From JANPPS01 sp031428635 (lineage in GTDB: Bacteria; Pseudomonadota; Alphaproteobacteria; Acetobacterales; Acetobacteraceae), in NCBI GenBank assembly GCA_031428635.1, contig JANPPS010000179.1:1-11190 (forward strand): a stretch of 11,190 nt of DNA, in the 5' to 3' direction. Numbering within the stretch: the first letter of the stretch is position 1; the number at the start of each line of letters is the position of its first letter. The position numbers and the translations under genes are program-made. Under the pieces are notes generated by a model. The model worked only from the letters and a program-made list of their open reading frames with translations, did not search any database and had not been told where the DNA came from. This document shows, piece by piece, positions 5,928 through 11,190 of this stretch.

Positions 5928-8176
5928 TAGCAGTCCCGCCTCGTTCGACACCGCCTCATTCGACACCGCCGCTGTCGTTTCCCCGGCGGGTTACGGACCT
6001 GTTGGCCGGTCGCGTCGCAACACTGGTGTTGGCAGCCAGCGCGCTGGCACTTGCAATCGGGACATTCGTGCTTCTTTCGGGCGGCGCATCGTTGTCGGTA
6101 CAGCCAAACCTGCTGTTCGGTCTGGTGCTGGCTAACCTAGTTGTGCTGCTGCTGCTGGGTGCCGTGCTGGCCGGCCGGCTTACGCGCGTCTGGGTCGAAC
6201 GACGCCGGGGATCGGCTGGGTCGCGTCTCCATGTGCGGCTGGTGGTGCTATTCAGCGTCGTGGCCGTGACGCCCACGATTGTTGTGGCGGTGTTCGCGAC
6301 CGCGTTCTTCAACCTCGGCAGCCAGGGTTGGTTCAACGACCGGGTCCGCACCGCCCTGAATGAAGGACTGGAGGCGTCGCGCGGCTATCTGGAGGAGCAT
6401 CGCAACACCATCCGCACCGACGCGCTGGCGATGGCGTACAGCCTAAGCCAGGCTGACCGGCTACTCGATCGGCTGGGGTTCAGCCAGGAATTGCAGACGC
6501 AGACGCTGTTTCGTGGCCTGACGGAGGCCGTCGTGTTCGACAGCGCAACCGGCGCGTTGGAAGCGGGATTTAGCGCCGTGCCGGGCAAAGACGTCGAGCT
6601 GCCGCCGTTCGAAGCGACCGAGATGGCCCGTAATGGTGAGGTCGCCGTACTCGGCTCACCCGATAGCGAGCGAGTGCGCGCGCTGGTTCAGCTCGGCACG
6701 GGGTCCAACCGAATGCTGCTGATCGGGCGGGAGGTCGACCCAAGCATCCTGGAGCACATGGCGCGGACGGAGGCGGCGGTGGCGGAGTATCAGCGCCTCG
6801 ATGAAAACCGGTCGGGGCTGCAGATCACGTTCGTACTCATCTTCGCGCTGCTGGCGCTGTTGGTGCTGTCGGCGGCGGTGCTGATCGGTCTTGTACTCGC
6901 CAATCAGATCGCGCGCCCCGTCGGTCGGCTGATCCAGGCGGCCGAGCGGGTGCGCGCTGGCGACCTGACCGTCCGTGTGCCGGAAGTGCAGAGCGATGAC
7001 GAGGTGGCCGGCCTCAGCCGCGCGTTCAACCGCATGACGGGGCAATTGGGCGCACAGCGAACGGAGCTAATGGACGCCTACGCCCAGATCGATGAACGGC
7101 GGCGGTTTACAGAAACCGTGCTGGCCGGCGTGTCGGCAGGCGTGATCGGTCTGGATGCCGCTGGCAACGTCGAGCTGCCGAACCGGGCGGCGAGCGACCT
7201 CGTCGGCATGGATTTGATGGCGGCTATCGGCCTGAAACTGGGCCAGGTCGTGCCGGAGTTCGCGCCCTTGCTGGCCCAGGGTGCGCTGGCACCCGACAAG
7301 CCCTGCACGGCGGAGGTGCAGATCGGCCCGCCGTCGCGCCGCCGTACGCTGCTGCTGCGGATCGGCACCGACCTGCGCGACGGGCAACCGACCGGTTACG
7401 TGGTCACGTTCGACGACATTACCGAACTGCAATCGGCGCAGCGCAAGGCCGCATGGTCCGACGTGGCCCGGCGCATCGCGCATGAGATCAAGAACCCGCT
7501 GACGCCAATTCAGCTATCGGCCGAGCGGCTGAAGCGACGGTTCACGAAGGAAATCACCTCAGACCCCGAAACGTTCGCGCAATGTGCCGACACGATCGTG
7601 CGCCACGTGGGCGATATCGGCCGCATGGTCGACGAGTTCTCGGCGTTCGCCCGCATGCCGCAACCCGTATTGCGGCCGGAGGATGTGGGCCGGGTCGCGC
7701 GGGAGGCATTGGTGCTGCAGCGCAGTGCCCGGCCAGAGATCGAGTGGACGACCGCCATCCCTGACCGCGGCCCGTGGGCGCTGTGCGACCGCCGGCTGCT
7801 GGGTCAGGCGTTGACGAATTTGCTGCAGAACGCGGCCGACGCGGTGCACATGCGCCCGCGCGCCACGGGTGAACCGGCGGGACGCATCCTGGTCCGCGCC
7901 GAGGCGGCCGGGGGGGTGGTCACCCTGTCGGTGCAGGATGACGGCGTAGGGTTGCCACCCGACCGGGAGCGGCTGGCCGAGCCGTATGTCACCCATAAGC
8001 CGAAGGGTACTGGCTTGGGATTGGCGATCGTGAAGAAGATTATGGAAGATCATGGCGGCAGCCTGGGATTGGATGATAACCCCGCCGGTTCCGGCGCCGT
8101 GGTGACGCTGACGATGCCCGAACTGCCGGCACCGGTGCCCGTCGGGGTCACCGCGCACGAACACACAGGGGCCTGA
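5924..8176 (+). CDS. ntrY: Membrane sensor histidine kinase NtrY
   Basis: This membrane-bound paralogue of NtrB is the cognate kinase of NtrX, linked in the family to nitrogen, redox and envelope control. Of 750 residues, a proline-rich cytoplasmic N-terminus (1-25) precedes hydrophobic segments at about 32-52, 63-84 and 103-129. An extracytoplasmic region (about 130-298) follows, then another membrane helix (300-327). Next come a HAMP linker (328-382, starting IARPVGRLIQAAERV), a PAS-like domain (about 392-505), the phosphoacceptor box ARRIAHEIKNPLTPIQLSAERLKRR with His520, and the ATPase domain with TNLLQNAADAV (Asn636), QDDGVGLP (671-678) and GTGLGLAIVKKI (695-706). This order and length fit NtrY. 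The start codon is set by the ATGA overlap with ntrC. Codons 6-15 carry a tandem duplication giving RSTPPHSTPP. The stop overlaps the ntrX start by one base (TGATG). The signal sensed is not evident. Confidence 0.95.
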   Translation: MIAVPPRSTPPHSTPPLSFPRRVTDLLAGRVATLVLAASALALAIGTFVLLSGGASLSVQPNLLFGLVLANLVVLLLLGAVLAGRLTRVWVERRRGSAGSRLHVRLVVLFSVVAVTPTIVVAVFATAFFNLGSQGWFNDRVRTALNEGLEASRGYLEEHRNTIRTDALAMAYSLSQADRLLDRLGFSQELQTQTLFRGLTEAVVFDSATGALEAGFSAVPGKDVELPPFEATEMARNGEVAVLGSPDSERVRALVQLGTGSNRMLLIGREVDPSILEHMARTEAAVAEYQRLDENRSGLQITFVLIFALLALLVLSAAVLIGLVLANQIARPVGRLIQAAERVRAGDLTVRVPEVQSDDEVAGLSRAFNRMTGQLGAQRTELMDAYAQIDERRRFTETVLAGVSAGVIGLDAAGNVELPNRAASDLVGMDLMAAIGLKLGQVVPEFAPLLAQGALAPDKPCTAEVQIGPPSRRRTLLLRIGTDLRDGQPTGYVVTFDDITELQSAQRKAAWSDVARRIAHEIKNPLTPIQLSAERLKRRFTKEITSDPETFAQCADTIVRHVGDIGRMVDEFSAFARMPQPVLRPEDVGRVAREALVLQRSARPEIEWTTAIPDRGPWALCDRRLLGQALTNLLQNAADAVHMRPRATGEPAGRILVRAEAAGGVVTLSVQDDGVGLPPDRERLAEPYVTHKPKGTGLGLAIVKKIMEDHGGSLGLDDNPAGSGAVVTLTMPELPAPVPVGVTAHEHTGA
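5938..5967 (+). repeat. Tandem 15-bp duplication within the ntrY N-terminus
   Basis: GCCTCGTTCGACACC (5938-5952) is followed directly by GCCTCATTCGACACC (5953-5967), identical except for one base. Fifteen bases keep the reading frame, so the duplication adds five residues to the cytoplasmic proline-rich tail ahead of the first membrane helix. It looks like a recent replication-slippage duplication. Confidence 0.8.
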
Positions 8177-9573
8177 TGGCGCACGAGATTCTTATTGTCG
8201 ACGACGAGCCCGACATCCGAATGCTGATCGAGGGCATTTTGGAAGACGAGGGCTACGGCGTGCGGCAGGCGGCCGATAGTGACGGCGCGATCGCCGCGTT
8301 CCGGATGCGGCGCCCGTCGCTGGTCATCCTGGACGTCTGGCTGCAGGGGTCGAGATTGGACGGCCTCGGCATCCTGAACGCGATCCATACGGAGGAGCCG
8401 CATGTCCCCGTCGTCATGATCAGCGGTCACGGCACGATCGAAACGGCCGTCAGCGCAATACAGCACGGGGCGTACGACTTTATCGAAAAGCCGTTCAAGT
8501 CCGACCGCATGCTGCTGGTAATCCGCCGCGCGCTGGAAGCTGCACGGCTGGCGCGGGAGAACGCCGAGCTACGCCTGCGGGCCGGCGTCGAAAGTGAGCT
8601 GACCGGTACCAGCCAGGCCATCAGCGTACTGCGCGCAGGGATCGAGCGGGTGGCGCCGACCGGGTCACGCGTGCTGATCCACGGCCCGGCTGGATCCGGT
8701 AAGGAGGTCGCGGCGCGCATGGTGCACGCGCGTTCACGCCGTGCCGACGGGCCGTTCGTGGCGCTGAACTGCGCAACCCTGAACCCGGCGCGGTTCGAGG
8801 AAGAGCTGTTCGGCATGGAGGCTGGCGCCGACGCCCAGATCCAGCCCCGCCGCGCCGGAGTTCTCGAGCGCGCCCATGGCGGCACGCTGTTGCTGGACGA
8901 AGTGTCCGACATGCCCACCGAGACGCAGGGTAAGATTGTGCGCGCGTTGCAGGATCAGACATTCGAGCGGCTCGGCGGATCGACCCGAGTCAAAGTGGAC
9001 GTGCGCGTGCTGGCCACCACCAACCGCGATTTGCAGGCCGAGATCGCGGCCGGCCGGTTCCGCGAGGACCTGTATTATCGCCTGGCCGTAGTCCCGATCC
9101 GGATGCCGAGCCTGAAGGAGCGGCGGGAGGATGTACCCGGACTCGCGCGGCATTTTCTGGAACGTTCGGCCGAAAGCTCCGGCATACCTGGGCGAGAACT
9201 CTCAACGGACGCGCTGACGGCACTGCAGGCGTATGATTGGCCGGGCAACGTGCGTCAGCTGCGAAATCTGATGGATTGGCTGCTGATCATGGCACCCGGC
9301 GGGGCCAGTGACCCGATCCGGCCGGAAATGCTGCCGGCCGAAGTGAGCCAGGGTGCGCCCGCGCTACTCAACAGTGATCCGACTGCCGACCTGATGAGCC
9401 TGCCGCTGCGAGAGGCACGGGATTTGTTCGAAACTCAATACTTGCAGGCGCAACTTATGCGGTTTGGTGGCAACATCAGTCGCACAGCCCAGTTCGTCGG
9501 CATGGAGCGAAGCGCATTGCACCGCAAGCTGAAGCAGCTGGGCGTGAACTCCGACGACCGGGCGACGGCATGA
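8176..9573 (+). CDS. ntrX: Response regulator NtrX, NtrC-family without the GAFTGA loop
   Basis: This is the partner regulator of NtrY. The 465 residues carry a receiver (1-120) with acidic residues Asp9, Asp10 and Glu11, phosphoacceptor Asp53 in VILDVWLQ and Lys105 in IEKPFK. The AAA+ domain (about 140-370) has Walker A GPAGSGKE (170-177), Walker B LLLDEVSD (238-245), the arginine-finger region FREDLYYRL and DWPGNVRQLRNL. The Fis-type helix-turn-helix is GGNISRTAQFVGMERSALHRK (431-451). The sigma-54 contact loop is missing. Where NtrC has HERGAFTGA, this protein has MEAGADAQIQPRRAG (214-228), as in other alphaproteobacterial NtrX proteins. It is therefore unlikely to activate sigma-54 promoters in the usual way and may act as a DNA-binding regulator of housekeeping promoters. 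The receiver has a one- or two-residue insertion after Asp53 (VWLQGSRLDG), typical of NtrX. It overlaps ntrY by one base and dat by four (ATGA). Confidence 0.95.
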   Translation: MAHEILIVDDEPDIRMLIEGILEDEGYGVRQAADSDGAIAAFRMRRPSLVILDVWLQGSRLDGLGILNAIHTEEPHVPVVMISGHGTIETAVSAIQHGAYDFIEKPFKSDRMLLVIRRALEAARLARENAELRLRAGVESELTGTSQAISVLRAGIERVAPTGSRVLIHGPAGSGKEVAARMVHARSRRADGPFVALNCATLNPARFEEELFGMEAGADAQIQPRRAGVLERAHGGTLLLDEVSDMPTETQGKIVRALQDQTFERLGGSTRVKVDVRVLATTNRDLQAEIAAGRFREDLYYRLAVVPIRMPSLKERREDVPGLARHFLERSAESSGIPGRELSTDALTALQAYDWPGNVRQLRNLMDWLLIMAPGGASDPIRPEMLPAEVSQGAPALLNSDPTADLMSLPLREARDLFETQYLQAQLMRFGGNISRTAQFVGMERSALHRKLKQLGVNSDDRATA

Positions 9574-10430
9574 GCCGAGTCGCGTACGTGAACGGCCGCT
9601 ACCTGGCGCAGCGGGACGCGGCCGTGAACGTCGAGGATCGCGGCTACCAGTTCGGCGACGGCATATACGAGGTCCTGCACGTAAACGCCCGGCGCTTTGT
9701 CGACGAGGACCGGCATCTAGGTCGGCTCGAGCGATCGTTACGGGAAGTCCAGATCGCGATGCCGATGCCGCGCGCGTCGCTGCTGCATGTGTTGCGTGAA
9801 GTGGTGGAGCGTAACCGCATCACCCACGGGTTGGTCTACATGCAGATTACCCGCGGCGTCGCCCGGCGCGAGCACTGGTTCCCGGCTAAGCCGATCCCGC
9901 CCGCGCTCGTCGTCACCGCCCGCCGATTGCCGCCATATCCCACGGCCATTGCGACCTGGCATACGCGGGTCATCACGGTAGCCGACGATCGCTGGGCGCG
10001 CTGCGACATCAAATCGGTCAATCTACTTCCGAACGTGCTGGCCAAACAGGCGGCCAGGCTGGCAGGGGCGGGTGAGGCGGTGATGGTCGATGCGCAGGGG
10101 ATCGTGACGGAGGGAGCGTCCACCAGCGTATGGATCGTGGACGCCGCCGGCGCCCTGCGGACCCGGCATTTGGATCAAGGCGTACTGCCGGGCTGTACCC
10201 GTGACGCCCTACTGGGACTGCTGAACGGCGCCGGTCTGCGTGCGGAGGAGCGGGCATTCAGCCTCGACGAGCTCCGTGCGGCGCGGGAAGTGTTTCTTAC
10301 TAGTGCGACCAGTTTTGTAAAACCTGTGCTGGCCGTCGATGGCGCGCCAGTCGGGGCAGGGACGCCAGGTCCGGTCACGCAGGCCTTATTTGCGGCGTTC
10401 GGCCGCCATGTGGCAGCGGAGGCAGCGTGA
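9570..10430 (+). CDS. dat: D-amino-acid aminotransferase, class IV PLP enzyme
   Basis: This pyridoxal-phosphate enzyme of fold type IV most likely transfers the amino group between D-alanine or other D-amino acids and 2-oxoglutarate, making D-glutamate or degrading D-amino acids. The 286 residues match the usual length of about 280. The N-terminal DRGYQFGDGIYEVLHV (23-38) is the class signature. ITRGVARREH (93-102) fits the D-amino-acid branch. The PLP-binding lysine is Lys148 in RCDIKSVNLLPNVLAKQ. Glu181 in VTEGASTSVWIV and LPGCTRDALLGLL (206-218) complete the site. The related branched-chain aminotransferase IlvE and aminodeoxychorismate lyase share the fold, but IKSVNLLPNVLAKQ favours Dat. 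Exact substrate is not proven. The gene starts inside the ntrX stop and ends the plus-strand string, 87 bp before the convergent tonB end. Confidence 0.9.
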   Translation: MSRVAYVNGRYLAQRDAAVNVEDRGYQFGDGIYEVLHVNARRFVDEDRHLGRLERSLREVQIAMPMPRASLLHVLREVVERNRITHGLVYMQITRGVARREHWFPAKPIPPALVVTARRLPPYPTAIATWHTRVITVADDRWARCDIKSVNLLPNVLAKQAARLAGAGEAVMVDAQGIVTEGASTSVWIVDAAGALRTRHLDQGVLPGCTRDALLGLLNGAGLRAEERAFSLDELRAAREVFLTSATSFVKPVLAVDGAPVGAGTPGPVTQALFAAFGRHVAAEAA

Positions 10431-10517
10431 TCAAGCGGCCCGATCGGCTGCCATAGCGCGCCGTTTACGGCCGCCACGCCAGTCATCCGCGCCGACGGCC
10501 TAGTAGTGGTAGCCGCC
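10431..10517. other. Convergent dat/tonB intergenic gap, no clear terminator
   Basis: This 87-bp spacer separates two converging genes, where a bidirectional terminator would be expected. The only local hairpin I see is GCCGTTTACGGC (10460-10471), with five pairs around a two-base centre. It has no following T-run, so it is not a convincing intrinsic terminator. No ORF or RNA gene is recognisable. Termination may be Rho-dependent. Confidence 0.4.
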
Positions 10518-11190
10518 TCAGTCTTCCAGCCGATAGCGGATCGTAACGGTGGTCGTAACCTGCTGCTGCGGCATTTCGGCCGGAAATGGCGGCGCACGGC
10601 CGTCGCGTAAGGTAGCCAGCGCGGCGCGGTCGAGACTGTCGGAGCCGCTGCCGCGCACGATCTGCGCATCTGCCAACTGTCCGTCCCGGCCCACGGTAAA
10701 GCGGATGGTAACCTGACCCTCCTCCCGCTGACGGCGTGCCTCATCCGGATACCGCTTGTGGGATTGTAGCCAGGACGCAAGTGCGCTGCGCCACGTACCG
10801 CTGACCGCTGCCGCGGTGGGGGCGGGTACAACTGGCACCTCGCTGCGCATCACCGGTGCGGCGGCCTGCGCAGGGCCGGGCGGCGAGGGGCTTACGAGCG
10901 GCGGCGGGGCTTGAACGGGCGAGGGCGTCGGCCGGGCCGGACGCGGTTGGGGCGGTCGGACCGGTGCCGCTGCGACCGGGGGACGTACCGGCGTGCGCAC
11001 GGGTGGGTCCCGTTGAACGGGCTTCGCAGGCTCGGATGTAGGCACGCTGGACGGCGGCTCGGGCGGTGGCGGTGCGGATGCATCGTCTGGCGGAGTAACC
11101 GGCTGCGGTGGCTCAGGCATGGGTGGCTCAGGCATAGGTGACTCGGGCGGGGGCGGCTCAGGCATGGACGCGATGGGCGGCGGTTCCGTC
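10518..11190 (-). CDS. tonB: TonB-family energy transducer (partial, N-terminus beyond window)
   Basis: TonB spans the periplasm, coupling the ExbB-ExbD proton-motive-force complex in the inner membrane to TonB-dependent outer-membrane receptors for siderophores, haem or vitamin B12. About 223 codons lie in the window. The last 80 or so residues are a TonB C-terminal domain, recognisable from ASWLQSHKRYPDEARRQ, then GQVTIRFTVGRDGQLADAQIV, AALATLRDGRAPPFP and a final TVTIRYRLED. The N-terminal half is a long linker rich in Pro, Ala, Val and Arg with MPEPP repeats, typical of the periplasm-spanning segment. The frame remains open to the window end (residues TEPPPIAS before the first Met). The Met codon at 11165 lies within the repeats and cannot be the real start, since TonB needs an N-terminal membrane anchor that must lie beyond 11190. 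No exbB, exbD or receptor is in view. Confidence 0.88.
   Translation of the reverse strand, partial: TEPPPIASMPEPPPPESPMPEPPMPEPPQPVTPPDDASAPPPPEPPSSVPTSEPAKPVQRDPPVRTPVRPPVAAAPVRPPQPRPARPTPSPVQAPPPLVSPSPPGPAQAAAPVMRSEVPVVPAPTAAAVSGTWRSALASWLQSHKRYPDEARRQREEGQVTIRFTVGRDGQLADAQIVRGSGSDSLDRAALATLRDGRAPPFPAEMPQQQVTTTVTIRYRLED
11107..11166 (-). repeat. Four tandem 15-bp units encoding the MPEPP repeat of tonB
   Basis: Four adjacent 15-bp units (11107-11121, 11122-11136, 11137-11151, 11152-11166) share the pattern GGYGGCTCAGGCATG. The first two differ at one base and the third is diverged (GGTGACTCGGGCGGG). On the minus strand they encode MPEPP, PPESP, MPEPP and MPEPP. The unit length preserves frame, so slippage can lengthen or shorten the TonB linker without breaking the protein. 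Confidence 0.75.

Noticed and set aside
7559..8164. 201-codon minus-strand open frame opposite ntrY
   Set aside because: It lies wholly antisense to the conserved kinase domain. Its composition (Arg, His, Gln rich, no recognisable domain) is what GC-rich coding DNA gives on the opposite strand.
8427..8918. 163-codon minus-strand open frame opposite ntrX
   Set aside because: The Ser/Arg/Ala-rich sequence mirrors codon bias of ntrX on the other strand. A similar shadow frame (8734-9153) exists, as expected by chance.
10460..10471. GCCGTTTACGGC hairpin as the dat or tonB terminator
   Set aside because: Only five pairs around a two-base centre, sterically short, and no T-run on either strand.
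10175..10831. 218-codon minus-strand open frame crossing the dat end and the tonB C-terminal region
   Set aside because: It overlaps two well-supported genes, one antisense and one out of frame on the same strand. Its Arg/Ser/Pro/Ala-rich sequence resembles no family I know.

Overview
The window is about 11.2 kb of GC-rich DNA that reads as housekeeping chromosome from an alphaproteobacterium, most likely Rhodospirillales or Acetobacteraceae-like. The basis is the combination of gene order (ihfA-merR-tRNA-Pro; ispDF fusion; dusB-ntrB-ntrC-ntrY-ntrX followed by a D-amino-acid aminotransferase) with high GC and dense coding. The order-level placement is inference. No phage, transposon, CRISPR array or defence system is visible.

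Layout. (1) Positions 1-1036, plus strand: ihfA (IHF alpha subunit), a cysteine-free MerR-type regulator overlapping it by 4 bp, then tRNA-Pro(GGG). (2) Positions 1045-2175, minus strand: ispDF, a fused methylerythritol-phosphate pathway enzyme converging on the tRNA with only 8 bp between them. (3) A short divergent control region of about 90 bp with nested inverted repeats. (4) Positions 2265-10430, plus strand: one tight gene string dusB-ntrB-ntrC-ntrY-ntrX-dat. Four of its five junctions are 1-4 bp stop/start overlaps, and the fifth (ntrB/ntrC) has a 19-bp gap with a visible Shine-Dalgarno sequence. (5) Positions 10518-11190, minus strand: a TonB-family protein whose N-terminus lies beyond the window edge.

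How the genes fit together. NtrB (soluble) and NtrC form the classical nitrogen-status two-component pair. NtrY (membrane-bound) and NtrX form its paralogous pair. NtrC keeps the sigma-54-contacting GAFTGA loop, while NtrX has lost it but keeps its ATPase motifs and helix-turn-helix, so the two regulators probably act on RNA polymerase differently. DusB (tRNA dihydrouridine synthase, the old nifR3) leads the operon, and a PLP-dependent D-amino-acid aminotransferase closes it, giving a plausible link from nitrogen signalling to D-amino-acid or cell-wall metabolism.

I did not find an obviously new system. The points most worth a second look are the NtrX loop loss beside an intact NtrC, the translationally coupled dat gene, the nested inverted repeats between ispDF and dusB, and two in-frame 15-bp tandem duplications in proline-rich coding segments (ntrY N-terminus and tonB linker).
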